64,000 bases of DNA, from the NCBI GenBank assembly GCA_035542975.1, contig DATKKK010000040.1:1-64000 (forward strand). The letters are read 5' to 3'. The stretch's first letter is position 1; the number at the start of each line of letters is the position of its first letter. Source of the DNA: DATKKK01 sp035542975 (GTDB lineage: Archaea; Thermoproteota; Bathyarchaeia; Bathyarchaeales; Bathycorpusculaceae). The notes under the pieces are model-generated. The model worked only from the letters and a program-made list of their open reading frames with translations, searched no databases and was not told the DNA's origin. The position numbers were made by a program, and so were the translations under genes. This document shows, piece after piece, positions 16,046 through 25,186 of this stretch.

Positions 16046-16122
16046 ACACAAACACCTCGTCCACAGATTTTGTCCCGTCCAGCTTAAATAAGAATTGCTA
16101 ACATAAAAAAACAGAAGCCAAC

Positions 16123-16722
16123 ATGCTAACCAAACTAAAACAGCAAATCCAACAGATGCTTGCAACCGAAGCAAGAATAGCCCATAGATTACGGCTGACG
16201 CCGAACAGGATAAGCATCATAGGCGTAATCCTAGCCCTTCTCGCCTCACTCGCATATATGGAATGGCAAAGCAACAAGTTCTACTTGCTAGTTGCGGCTG
16301 TTTTGTTGTTGTTATCGGGTTTTTGTGACGCCCTAGATGGCGTGGTAGCTAGGCTATACCAGCAAGCAACGCCTTTCGGCGGTTTTCTCGACTCGTTATT
16401 AGACAGGTATGCCGACGCTGCAGTTTACTTGGGCATAATCATAAGCGGGTTGTGTGATGTTCTATGGGGTTCAGTCGCCATCATCGGGTCTCTGCTCGTA
16501 AGCTACAGTCGAGCGCGAGCAGAAGCAGCAGGGATAAAAATGGAGTCCGTAGGATTGGCAGAAAGAGCCGAACGCATAATCATTCTATTCATAGCCACTT
16601 TGGCAGCATTTATCTGGCAACCACAAACAATAATGAATTACAGCATGATTCTGCTTGCCATACTTTCAAACCTCACCGTTCTGCAACGAACCTATTACGC
16701 ATACAAAAAATTGAGAAAATGA
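16123..16722 (+). CDS. Archaetidylinositol phosphate synthase-type CDP-alcohol phosphatidyltransferase
   Basis: 199 residues, integral membrane protein with about five to six hydrophobic helices. The CDP-alcohol phosphotransferase signature D-x2-D-G-x2-A-R-x8-G-x3-D-x3-D is complete (CDALDGVVARLYQQ then GGFLDSLLD at about residues 67-92). Archaeal members of this length next to ribosomal genes join CDP-archaeol to inositol phosphate; the exact acceptor is inferred. The eS26 gene lies 7 bases beyond, convergent. Confidence 0.87.
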   Translation: MLTKLKQQIQQMLATEARIAHRLRLTPNRISIIGVILALLASLAYMEWQSNKFYLLVAAVLLLLSGFCDALDGVVARLYQQATPFGGFLDSLLDRYADAAVYLGIIISGLCDVLWGSVAIIGSLLVSYSRARAEAAGIKMESVGLAERAERIIILFIATLAAFIWQPQTIMNYSMILLAILSNLTVLQRTYYAYKKLRK

Positions 16723-16729
16723 GAAACTG

Positions 16730-17023
16730 CTAGAATCGTCTTCTCTTCATGCGCATGTGCCGCTCGCTTTCCGCTCTGACTTTCACGATGCCCCTGTGAA
16801 CCGCACACGAAACACAGTAATATTTCGTGTCTACAGGCGCAGCGATATACGTGCCCTTCTGGCGAAGCTCCTTCGCCAACTGAGCATCAACGATCGAAAG
16901 CCTGCGAGTTGATTTCTTAGCTTTGTCCCGCGGCACCATCGAACCGCAACCAGCGCACTGTACAGTACCGCCGCTACCTTTACTGCCTTTGGATCTTCCA
17001 CGACTTTTTCGTTTAAACGGCAA
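16730..17023 (-). CDS. Ribosomal protein eS26
   Basis: 97 residues. Basic N-terminus, first zinc pair QCAGCGSMVPRDKAKK, second pair YYCVSCAVHRGIVKVR. This protein occurs in eukaryotes and in part of the TACK archaea, which helps place the organism. ATG 17023 gives the standard start MPFKRKSRGR. Confidence 0.95.
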   Translation of the reverse strand: MPFKRKSRGRSKGSKGSGGTVQCAGCGSMVPRDKAKKSTRRLSIVDAQLAKELRQKGTYIAAPVDTKYYCVSCAVHRGIVKVRAESERHMRMKRRRF

Positions 17024-17067
17024 ATTCTCGCCTCAAATTGACTCCACAACTAAATATGGTGGCTTAT

Positions 17068-17955
17068 TTATATATCTGTTCTCAACTTCAGGAGCGCAGC
17101 AATGTTAGCCTGCGCATCAATCTTAGGAATAATCTTGCCGCTTGATGACGTAAACAACGTCGTAACTCCTGGACCATGACCAGATGAAACACAGTTCGTA
17201 TGCACGACGATGCCGACAGATACTGCGCCCTGTCGGTAAATTCTACCGTAAGAATGGTCTGCGTCTATAATAGCCACAAGGTCTCCTAACCGCAAACTTT
17301 CAAGCCCATACTGCTTGCTAACTCTTTTATCGAATAGCTGGATGTCTGAGTCGCCTGAATATGCTTGATTCATTCCCAGACCTGAACCTATTATCGCTGC
17401 TGGAACAATATGCGTGACTGGAACCTCCAGTTTATCGACTTTAGGCTTCGGTTTCAAAACTTTGAGAAAACGCGGGTCAAGGTTCATCACCGTTATCTCC
17501 GGAAAATCCAGAAACTTTAAGCCAACGCCAAAAGCCTTCACGAGAATCTTGTCGCCTAGCAAAAGCTTCTCAAGAGTTTCTGGAGCAAAGTCCATCAGCA
17601 CGTGGTCTACTCCGCCGTGTTTTCCGGTAACCACACCTTTCGCGCCTTTTGCATCGCCCGTAACCACGGTTGCCTCGTTTCCAACGCATGAAAGCACGTT
17701 AAAAGCAGTGTTCGCACCCTGCCCAGAACGCGCATCGTTTTCCTTGTTTTCCACGCTTACGCCAGGCTCAACATGATCTGCCTGCCATCCGCACGCAGGG
17801 TCGCCGACTCTAACGTTGTAGGTGATTCCTCCGACGCTTGGCAAAACCATAGGCTTGCCTTCGGCAGAGACATTGTAGATGTTTTTGATAACTGGGCTGA
17901 CTACTTCGCCGACGACTGAGAGTTTGACGAGTTTATTTTCGTTCGTTTTTAGCAT
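17068..17955 (-). CDS. DUF4438 family protein
   Basis: 295 residues; the length and segments (MVLPSVGGITYNVRVGDPAC, SCVGNEATVVTGDAKGAKGV, GIVVHTNCVSSGHGPGVTTL) match the conserved archaeal and bacterial DUF4438 family, function unknown. Histidines and cysteines in the last segment could bind metal. It is transcribed toward eS26, 44 bases away. Confidence 0.85.
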   Translation of the reverse strand: MLKTNENKLVKLSVVGEVVSPVIKNIYNVSAEGKPMVLPSVGGITYNVRVGDPACGWQADHVEPGVSVENKENDARSGQGANTAFNVLSCVGNEATVVTGDAKGAKGVVTGKHGGVDHVLMDFAPETLEKLLLGDKILVKAFGVGLKFLDFPEITVMNLDPRFLKVLKPKPKVDKLEVPVTHIVPAAIIGSGLGMNQAYSGDSDIQLFDKRVSKQYGLESLRLGDLVAIIDADHSYGRIYRQGAVSVGIVVHTNCVSSGHGPGVTTLFTSSSGKIIPKIDAQANIAALLKLRTDI

Positions 17956-18132
17956 GTTGTTGGTTCTCGCCTTGGTTTAGTGTTTTAGCAAGCAGATGCT
18001 AATAAAGCTCTCATTTGAAGGCGAAACTGTTTGTCTTTGTAGAACATGACAAGTTTTAAATGTGTGGTTTTTATTGAGTTGAGATGAAGTACAGTTTAGT
18101 GAGCTAACGCTTCGTTTGCGTGGTTGATTGCG

Positions 18133-18714
18133 ATGGCAGACATTGGATTGAGGACAAAGATGCTGGTTAAGGATGTTATGAGTAGCCCAGTCGTGACTAT
18201 AGATGAAGATGCACCGGTAAACCGTGTTGCAGAACTCATGGACAAAGATGATTTGGGCTGTATAATAATTACAGACAAAGAAGGAAAACCTCTGGGGATT
18301 TTGACTGAAAGAGATCTTGTTGTAAGAGTCTTGGCTAAAAATGTTCTACCTGACTCGGTGAAGACTAAGGAGGTTATGACTTCGCCACTGATCACGATAG
18401 AACCTGACGCAACAATAAACGATGCAGCTAGAAGAATGAGCAGACTGAACATCAGAAGACTGGGCGTAGTGTACAAGATGCGCCTTGTAGGGCTACTTTC
18501 AGCAAAAGACATTCTAGGCGTCATGCCTGAACTCATAGAAACTATTCAGGAACGCGCACTCATAGAAGGTGCGAGCAGAGAAGAAATCGAGAAGGAATCA
18601 GCCCCCTTGGCTGGAAACTGCGATCACTGCGGAGTTTGGTCTGACGACTTGCAGCAAGTTAACGGAGAATATCTTTGCGAAGACTGCAGAGTTGAGTTAG
18701 AAAGCGAGGAATGA
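18133..18714 (+). CDS. Two-CBS-domain protein with C-terminal zinc ribbon
   Basis: 193 residues from ATG 18133 (TTG 18124 is an alternative). CBS1 begins VKDVMSSPVVTIDEDAPV, CBS2 begins KEVMTSPLITIEPDATIN. The C-terminus has a two-pair zinc knuckle, CDHCGVWSDDLQQVNG then YLCEDC. CBS pairs bind adenosine nucleotides. It is the first of three genes overlapping by 4 bases. Confidence 0.9.
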   Translation: MADIGLRTKMLVKDVMSSPVVTIDEDAPVNRVAELMDKDDLGCIIITDKEGKPLGILTERDLVVRVLAKNVLPDSVKTKEVMTSPLITIEPDATINDAARRMSRLNIRRLGVVYKMRLVGLLSAKDILGVMPELIETIQERALIEGASREEIEKESAPLAGNCDHCGVWSDDLQQVNGEYLCEDCRVELESEE

Positions 18715-19511
18715 GAGGCTATTCCTTGCGTGTCAAAGAAATCATGGATAACAAACATCCATTCATCTATGAAGACGACCTTGCAACCAAAGCCCGCGCA
18801 ACGATAAGAAACTTCAGCTTAAGAATTCTCCCTGTAACAGACAAAAACAAAAAACTTTTAGGCGTAGTATCCCGCGGCGACATCTTAACCATTTCGTCCT
18901 CTGTTTCACCATTAAGAGCCAAAGGCGTAATGACTCTTCCTAAAAAAATAGCAACCACAGAAGACGACGCCTACTCAACAGTCAAAGAGCTCATTCAGCT
19001 GGGCAAATGGTACGCGCCAGTTGTTAACTCAATCCAAGATAAGATTTACGTGGGAGTTTTAGGGCTTGAAAACTTCATCGAAGCCGTAATTAGGATAAAT
19101 CCAGAAAAGCTGGCTAAACCTGTTTCGGAGATAATGTCAAAAGACGTCGCAACATGCTCGCCTGAGGATGAAATTGACAACATTTGGCGGTTGATGCAGA
19201 CCAAAGCCGTGGCAGGATTGCCAGTTGTTAAAAAAGAAAAATTAGCAGGGATTGTAACACAGAAAGACCTTCTTGACGGCGGAGAGACTTTGCCGACGTT
19301 TGAGGCGAAAAAAGGGCGTTTCAGAACTACCCGTCAAGTTTCTTCGATAATGAAGACGGAAGTAATAACCGTGAATCCAGAGGTAAAAGTGATCAGCGTT
19401 GCAAAGGTTATGGTTTCAAAAGACATTGGACGAGTTCCAGTGACGGATAAGGAGAAAAGGCTAATTGGCATGGTTGATCGAGAAGACGTTGCCAGATTGC
19501 TTGTAACATGA
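18711..19511 (+). CDS. Four-CBS-domain protein
   Basis: 266 residues made only of CBS repeats: VKEIMDNKHPFIYEDD, AKGVMTLPKKIATTED, VSEIMSKDVATCSPED and VSSIMKTEVITVNPEV. The ATG overlaps the previous TGA (ATGA at 18711-18714). No catalytic domain is present, so a regulatory or nucleotide-sensing role is inferred. Confidence 0.9.
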   Translation: MRGYSLRVKEIMDNKHPFIYEDDLATKARATIRNFSLRILPVTDKNKKLLGVVSRGDILTISSSVSPLRAKGVMTLPKKIATTEDDAYSTVKELIQLGKWYAPVVNSIQDKIYVGVLGLENFIEAVIRINPEKLAKPVSEIMSKDVATCSPEDEIDNIWRLMQTKAVAGLPVVKKEKLAGIVTQKDLLDGGETLPTFEAKKGRFRTTRQVSSIMKTEVITVNPEVKVISVAKVMVSKDIGRVPVTDKEKRLIGMVDREDVARLLVT

Positions 19512-20437
19512 TAGAAGGGAGAGATAAATTGAGCAGAGAAGGCTTCAGAAGAACTCTGAGAGAAAAAGGCCAACTTTCGCTGAAGGCTCATCCAACGAAA
19601 AAACGTGAAGGCGAAATCTTGCATGTTGCCAAAGGTTCAGTGATAACCATGCCGTCTACCACGACAATTTATGACGCGATAAAAATTATGGCGAAAGAAG
19701 GCTTCCGACGCATACCAATAGCGAACCCCTCCACAAAGCGTCTGGAAGGAATAGTAACAGCCACAGACATAATTGACTATATTGGCGGCGGAGAAAAATT
19801 CGGGATTATTCAACAAAAGTTCGGGGGAAACTTCTTCAAAGCCATAAACGAACCGATGAAACTTGTAATGACGAAAGAAGTCGTTTCAATCAAGGCCTCT
19901 GCGAAAGTTAGCGAAGCATTAGAGTTGATGAAAGCGAAAAACCTTGGTGGCTTGCCTGTGGTTGATGAGGATAACCGTGTGAAGGCGATAATCACGGAGC
20001 GAGACATCGCAATCATGTTTGCTGATAGAATGAGCGGCGTGAAAGTTGCCCAGTTGATGTCGGAAAAACTGGTTACGGCGTTGCCTAGAACCACTATTTT
20101 TGAGGCTGAAAAAACGATGGTTGCGCAGGGGTTTAGAAGACTGCCTATAGTTTTTGACGGCAAACTGATGGGCATAATAACCACCATGGACATTATACGG
20201 TTCTTCGGCTCTGGAGAAGTGTTCAAATACCTACGTTCAGGCACCATCATACAAGTCCTGAACACACCTGCACTTGAGATTGCAACGAAACAAGTGGCAA
20301 CCATAACGCCAGACGCTGATGTTGGTCAAGCAGCCAAGGTGATGCAGGAGAAACATATAGGAGCTTTACCCGTTGTTAAAAACGAAAAACTTGCAGGCAT
20401 GATAACAGAAAGAGACTTCTTCAAGATAATAGAGTAA
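19508..20437 (+). CDS. Four-CBS-domain protein
   Basis: 309 residues. A basic N-terminal 40 residues precede four CBS units (around residues 45, 120, 185 and 255; e.g. MKLVMTKEVVSIKASAKV and VAQLMSEKLVTALPRTTI). Between CBS1 and CBS2, and after CBS3, glycine-rich YIGGGEK and FFGSGE occur in the same relative place, so the protein looks like two tandem Bateman units. Start overlaps the previous stop (ATGA at 19508). Confidence 0.9.
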   Translation: MIEGRDKLSREGFRRTLREKGQLSLKAHPTKKREGEILHVAKGSVITMPSTTTIYDAIKIMAKEGFRRIPIANPSTKRLEGIVTATDIIDYIGGGEKFGIIQQKFGGNFFKAINEPMKLVMTKEVVSIKASAKVSEALELMKAKNLGGLPVVDEDNRVKAIITERDIAIMFADRMSGVKVAQLMSEKLVTALPRTTIFEAEKTMVAQGFRRLPIVFDGKLMGIITTMDIIRFFGSGEVFKYLRSGTIIQVLNTPALEIATKQVATITPDADVGQAAKVMQEKHIGALPVVKNEKLAGMITERDFFKIIE

Positions 20438-20468
20438 ACTTTAACACCCATTTTCCACATTATTCTAG

Positions 20469-21827
20469 ATGACGAGAGAACCCGACTTGATAGCTGACCT
20501 AGTGCTAAACAATGCAAAAGCATACGTGAGAAACGAGGTAGTTGACTGCAGCATTGCGGTGGAAGAAGGAAAGATCTTCAAAATCGGCAAAGAAACCAAC
20601 ATGCCTAACGCGGATGAAAAAATCAACTTAGCACGCCTTCTAGTTTTACCTGGCTTGATAGACGCTCATGTGCATCTTAGGGATGAAGGAAAAACATACA
20701 AAGAGGATTTTTACAGCGGAACAGCCGCCGCAGCGGTAGGCGGAATAACAACGGTTCTGGATATGCCCAACAACGACCCCGTAACTATGAGCACTCTGAC
20801 GTTAAGAAATCGGATGGATAAAGCTGAAAAGAAAATTTTGGTTAATGTTGGCTTCTTCTCCGAGTTTCCGAAAAACATGAACGAAATCAAGCAGATCGTC
20901 GAAGAAGGCGCAGTTGCCTTTAAACTTTTTATGGCGGAACAAGTCGGCGGATTGAATATCGATGACGATTCGAAGTTGCTGGAAGTGTTCAAAATCGTCT
21001 GCAAATTGAATGTTCCTTTGGCGGTTCATGCTGAAGACAAGGAAATGTTGAAGAAGACTGAGAATGAACTGAAACGTGCTAAACATAATGATATCGAAGC
21101 TTTTCTCAAGGCACATTCTGAAGAAGTTGAAGCAAAAGCAGTTAAACGTGTATTGAAAATCGCGAAGCAAGCAGGCGCACGTGTGCATTTTTGTCATGTA
21201 ACCACGAAGAACGCTTTAGAAGCGGTAACTGAAGCTAAAAAATCTGGGGCACAAGTAACTTGCGAGACGACGCCGCACAACCTGCTTCTGTCTATTGATG
21301 ATTTGAAACGGATAGGAACCCTTGCGATAACGATGCCACCTGTACGTAGTAGAACTCACGTTGAAGCTCTTTGGGAAGGCATTAGGAGCCATGGGGTTGA
21401 CATTATCGGCTCTGACCATGCACCACATCTTTTGGATGAAAAACAAAACGAATCAGTTTGGAATGTGAAGGTCGGCATACCAGGCTTAGAAACCACTCTT
21501 CCGCTTCTGCTTACTGAGATAAAACGTGGTAAGTTGTCAATAGGCGACATAGTTAGGCTTATGGCTGAAAAACCCGCTGAAATCTACGGTTTGAAAGACA
21601 GAGGCGTCTTAAAGGCGGGCAATCGCGCGGATTTGACAGTTTTAGATTTGAGTCGAAAATACAAGATTGATGCCTCGCGTTTCAAGTCAAAAGCAAAGTA
21701 CTCGCCATTTGACGGCTGGCCTGTTGAAGGAAAACCAGTTAAAACGTTCGTCAACGGTCACCTACTTTCTGATGACGGCGACATAGTTGCCAAAGCTGGA
21801 AGTGGAGAGGTAATTCGGAGAACCTAG
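20469..21827 (+). CDS. pyrC: Dihydroorotase
   Basis: 452 residues, cyclic amidohydrolase of pyrimidine synthesis. Metal site: GLIDAHVHLRDEG, the carboxylated lysine in AVAFKLFM, then AVHAEDKEM, HFCHVTT and GSDHAPH. The length fits the type with an N- and C-terminal beta-sandwich. It follows the CBS genes by 31 bases and may be cotranscribed, which would place nucleotide sensors with a nucleotide enzyme. Confidence 0.94.
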   Translation: MTREPDLIADLVLNNAKAYVRNEVVDCSIAVEEGKIFKIGKETNMPNADEKINLARLLVLPGLIDAHVHLRDEGKTYKEDFYSGTAAAAVGGITTVLDMPNNDPVTMSTLTLRNRMDKAEKKILVNVGFFSEFPKNMNEIKQIVEEGAVAFKLFMAEQVGGLNIDDDSKLLEVFKIVCKLNVPLAVHAEDKEMLKKTENELKRAKHNDIEAFLKAHSEEVEAKAVKRVLKIAKQAGARVHFCHVTTKNALEAVTEAKKSGAQVTCETTPHNLLLSIDDLKRIGTLAITMPPVRSRTHVEALWEGIRSHGVDIIGSDHAPHLLDEKQNESVWNVKVGIPGLETTLPLLLTEIKRGKLSIGDIVRLMAEKPAEIYGLKDRGVLKAGNRADLTVLDLSRKYKIDASRFKSKAKYSPFDGWPVEGKPVKTFVNGHLLSDDGDIVAKAGSGEVIRRT

Positions 21828-21830
21828 ATA

Positions 21831-22364
21831 TTGAAGTTCATTGCTGATGGAATGCTTGGAAGATTAACACGGTGGCTTCGACTGCTAGGCTATGACGTGA
21901 AATACTCGAGTAACATGGAAGACAAACAGTTAATCGCGATTGCAAAGAAGGAAAAACGAATACTGCTCACCCGAGACTTTGAGCTTTACCAACAAGCCAC
22001 GGCAAAAGGACTCGACACGTTTTATGTAACGGGACAAACACAAGACGAAAAGCTCGCCGAGCTTGCTAAAAGGTTTGGTATAAAGCTGGAAGTTGACATG
22101 TCAACATCCAGGTGTCCCAAATGCAATACAAAAGTTAAGCCGATCATGAAAGAAAAAATCGCAGAAAAAGTGGAAGAGAACACTTTTGCTCATTACAATG
22201 AGTTCTGGGCATGCCCAAAATGCAAGCAAATCTACTGGCAAGGAGCGCACTGGACAAAGATTCGAAAAACCCTAGACAAAGCAAACGAAATTCTTCTGAT
22301 GATCAGTAAAAACATTAAAAGTAAAGACTTGGAAGAAATGAATTTTGAGGGTGATGACGTTTGA
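21831..22364 (+). CDS. Mut7-C RNase-domain protein with zinc ribbon (DUF82)
   Basis: 177 residues from TTG 21831. KFIADGMLGRLTRWLRLLGY and KRILLTRDFELYQQA define the Mut7-C (PIN-like) domain; the C-terminal half holds CPKCNTK and CPKCKQIYWQGAHWTKI. Family members are predicted RNases, unproven. Start three bases after the pyrC stop; its own stop overlaps the next start. Confidence 0.88.
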   Translation: MKFIADGMLGRLTRWLRLLGYDVKYSSNMEDKQLIAIAKKEKRILLTRDFELYQQATAKGLDTFYVTGQTQDEKLAELAKRFGIKLEVDMSTSRCPKCNTKVKPIMKEKIAEKVEENTFAHYNEFWACPKCKQIYWQGAHWTKIRKTLDKANEILLMISKNIKSKDLEEMNFEGDDV

Positions 22365-23158
22365 ACGCTCAAAAGCTTTCTCATGAACTGACTATTGAAG
22401 AATCATTAACGATAACTTTAAACCTTTACGCAAACAATTTTGTAAAATTTTTCATACCAATGCTCGTAGCTTCGTTAGTTTCTGGAGTCTCGAGCGCTAT
22501 GCTTTCTGATTATTTTTCGTCAGTAGAGTTTCCTGAGGTTGGAGCGGGAACAGAAGCTTGGAATTTGTTTTTTAGCAACATAGTCGTACTGTTAATTGCT
22601 TCTCTCGCCTTCTTTGTAGTTGCGTTAATAGCAAGCGCGATAGCAGAAGGCGTGTGCATCAAGAACACTTCGAACCTCGTAGAAAAAAGAGCAACAAACA
22701 CTGGAGAAGCGTTAACTTTCACGGTTCACAAGCTTCTGCCACTATTGGCAGCCTCAATAATCACTGGAATATTAATAGGAGTCGGTCTTGTTTTGCTAGT
22801 GGTGCCCGGAATAATTTTTGCCATTATGTTTTCTCTGGCAATTCCATCGATAATTATTGAAAACGTTGGCGTTGCCGACAGCCTTTCCATGAGCAGAAAA
22901 CTCGTCAGCAACCGTTGGTTGAAAACATTCGCTTTCTTCATAATAATCGGCGTCATAATTCTGTTTGTCGCTGTAATTGCCATCTTTGTCGCAGGACCAT
23001 TTGGAGCGTTTGGTTCACTCGCAAAAAACATGGTGAACAGCATTGTAACCGCTTTTGCCGGGCCAGTCGTGCCGATAGCAGTAACCGTATACTACTATTC
23101 TATGAAGGGAAGAAAGCAACAGCAGCAGGTTCCTCCTCCGCCGCCTCCACCTTTCTAG
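22361..23158 (+). CDS. Multi-pass membrane protein with proline-rich tail
   Basis: 265 residues from TTG 22361, overlapping the previous TGA. About six hydrophobic helices, with soluble segment TLNLYANNFVKFFIPML near the start, as in proteins annotated as glycerophosphoryl diester phosphodiesterase membrane-domain or DUF7847-like. The last residues KQQQQVPPPPPPPF are a poly-proline tail. Function unknown. Confidence 0.7.
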   Translation: MNAQKLSHELTIEESLTITLNLYANNFVKFFIPMLVASLVSGVSSAMLSDYFSSVEFPEVGAGTEAWNLFFSNIVVLLIASLAFFVVALIASAIAEGVCIKNTSNLVEKRATNTGEALTFTVHKLLPLLAASIITGILIGVGLVLLVVPGIIFAIMFSLAIPSIIIENVGVADSLSMSRKLVSNRWLKTFAFFIIIGVIILFVAVIAIFVAGPFGAFGSLAKNMVNSIVTAFAGPVVPIAVTVYYYSMKGRKQQQQVPPPPPPPF

Positions 23159-23167
23159 AAAGCTTGG

Positions 23168-23428
23168 TTATTCTCCTTTCAGAAGCCACTTCAACGGAAT
23201 ATCTTGAAAAGTCTTGTCAGGCAGCGTTCTTCTAATCGTCATCGGAAGAATCCCTGAATCAAGCTCCTTTAACGCTATGTCTATCGGGCCTGGAAAGCCT
23301 TCTGGCACTTCAACAAGTATAGGTGCACCCATAGATATCTGCAGGGCTCTAGCGCCGACTATTCTTGCTTTCTCGAAGCGTGTAAGCTTTGGAGGACCTA
23401 CGAGGGTTTTTTTGTCTTTTTCAGACGT
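23168..23428 (-). CDS. rpo6: RNA polymerase subunit Rpo6 (RpoK), apparent ACG start
   Basis: 86 residues: SEKDKKTLVGPPKLTRFEKA, then RIVGARALQISMGAPILVEV, ending DIPLKWLLKGE. This is the conserved Rpo6/omega core (TRFEKARIVGARALQISMGAP). The reading frame opens right after the thermosome TAG (23434-23432), as AAC then ACG (23428-23426) then TCT-GAA. There is no ATG, GTG or TTG before residue 30, so ACG is the only plausible near-cognate start. A GGGGGA run lies about 11 bases upstream. Cotranscribed with the thermosome gene. Confidence 0.9.
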   Translation of the reverse strand, partial: TSEKDKKTLVGPPKLTRFEKARIVGARALQISMGAPILVEVPEGFPGPIDIALKELDSGILPMTIRRTLPDKTFQDIPLKWLLKGE

Positions 23429-23431
23429 GTT

Positions 23432-25087
23432 CTAATATTCCCCCATACCCGGGTATCCACCGCCCGGCGGCATGCCGCCTGGAGGCATAGGAGGACCCTT
23501 GGTTTTGCCAGCGGCGATTACATCGTCTATTTTCAGTATCATTGAAGCCGCTTCGGTTGCGGATTTTATTATTTGTTTTTTGACGGATAATGGTTCGAAG
23601 ACTCCTGCTTCTTTCATGTCTTCTACTTTTCCGTCGTTAACTTCGATTCCAGCCCAGACGTCGCCTTTTTCGTGTCTTGCACGCAACTCAGAAAGGACGT
23701 CGATTGGGTCTAAACCAGCATTTTCTGTCAGCGTCATCGGGATAATTTCAAGCGCTTCCGCAAAGACTTTCACGGCTAATTGCTCTCTTCCAGGAAGGGT
23801 TTCCGCGTATTTCTTAAGCATCCGCGAAACTTCAAGTTCTGGCGCTCCGCCTCCCGCCACGATTTTTGGTTCTTCAAATAAATCTCTGATCACGCATAAA
23901 GCGTCATGTATTGATCTTTCTGCTTCGTCTATTATGCGTTCTGTTGCGCCTCTGATGAGTATTGTAACGGCTTTGGGGTGTTTGCATCCTTCTATGAAAG
24001 TCATCTTGTCTTCTCCTATCTTGCGTTCTTCAACCAAGTTTGCATAGCCCAAATCTACCGCGCTTATTGCTTCCAAGTTGGTGATTATCTTTCCGCCAGT
24101 GGCTTTCGAAAGCTTCTCCATGTCTGACTTCTTGATTCTTCTAACTGCAAGTATTCCTTTGCGAGCGAGGAAATGCTGAACCATGTCGTCAACGCCTTTC
24201 TGACATAGCACTACGTTCGCGCCAGCGGCAACTATCTTGTCAACCATCTGTCGGAGCATTTCCTCTTCCTGCTTGAGAAAGCCCTCCATCTGCTCTGGGC
24301 TTTCAATGTTGATTTTCGCGTCAAACTCGGTTTTCTCAATCTCAAGCGAAGCATCAAGCAATGCGATTTTGGCTTTCTCCACTCTCTTAGGCATTCCAGA
24401 ATGTGAAACATCCTTGTCTAAGACGATTCCTTGAATAAGCTTGGTTTCTCTTGTTGATTCGCCTGTTTTCTTTTCAACTTTAACGTCGTCCAAATCCACT
24501 TTATATTTACTGTCGCTTTTTTCTGCAACTGCCAGAATTGCTTTAACAGCCAAGTCGGCCAGATACTCTCGGTATTCGGCTACAAGTTTGCTCGCCATTG
24601 AAGTCATCGCGGCTTTTTTGGCGTATTCTTCCAAGTCTGCGCCTGTTGATATGGCTATTTTCTCCAAGACTTGGAGTGCTTTTTCTGAGGCTTTTTTGTA
24701 GCCGTCGATTATTACGGTTGGGTGGACGTTTTTGTTGACCAATTCTTCTGCTTTGTTCAGCAGTTCTCCAGACACGATTACGGCGGTTGTGGTTCCGTCG
24801 CCTGCTTCGTTGTCTTGTGTTTTTGCGACTTCCACCATCATTTTTGCGGCTGGATGTTGAATGTCCATTTCGTCTAGGATGGTGCGTCCGTCGCTCGTTA
24901 TGGTTATGTCACCGAAGCTGTCGACGAGCATTTTGTCCATACCTTTCGGGCCGAGAGCGCTTTTTACGGTTTCCGCCACTATTTTTGCGGCTTCTATGTT
25001 AGTGTGTTGCGCTTCTCTTCCTCGAGAGCGGTTTGAGCCTTCTTTTAGAACTAGAACGGGTACTCCACCAGCTTGTTGAGATGACAA
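23432..25087 (-). CDS. Thermosome (group II chaperonin) subunit
   Basis: 551 residues. ATP site segments ALGPKGMDKMLVDSFGDITI, GDGTTTAVIVSGELL and late GGGAPELEVSRML; the Gly/Met-rich tail GGMPPGGGYPGMGEY is typical. Forms the double-ring archaeal folding machine. Only one copy is seen here. Rpo6 is directly downstream in the same frame. Confidence 0.97.
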   Translation of the reverse strand: MSSQQAGGVPVLVLKEGSNRSRGREAQHTNIEAAKIVAETVKSALGPKGMDKMLVDSFGDITITSDGRTILDEMDIQHPAAKMMVEVAKTQDNEAGDGTTTAVIVSGELLNKAEELVNKNVHPTVIIDGYKKASEKALQVLEKIAISTGADLEEYAKKAAMTSMASKLVAEYREYLADLAVKAILAVAEKSDSKYKVDLDDVKVEKKTGESTRETKLIQGIVLDKDVSHSGMPKRVEKAKIALLDASLEIEKTEFDAKINIESPEQMEGFLKQEEEMLRQMVDKIVAAGANVVLCQKGVDDMVQHFLARKGILAVRRIKKSDMEKLSKATGGKIITNLEAISAVDLGYANLVEERKIGEDKMTFIEGCKHPKAVTILIRGATERIIDEAERSIHDALCVIRDLFEEPKIVAGGGAPELEVSRMLKKYAETLPGREQLAVKVFAEALEIIPMTLTENAGLDPIDVLSELRARHEKGDVWAGIEVNDGKVEDMKEAGVFEPLSVKKQIIKSATEAASMILKIDDVIAAGKTKGPPMPPGGMPPGGGYPGMGEY

Positions 25088-25186
25088 ACCTTAGTTAACC
25101 TCCTTTAATGCGCAACAATGAAAAAAGGCTTTCAAATATAAGTCTTTCGAAAAGAAGAAGCAAAGTTAGAATCAACTATGCACTCT

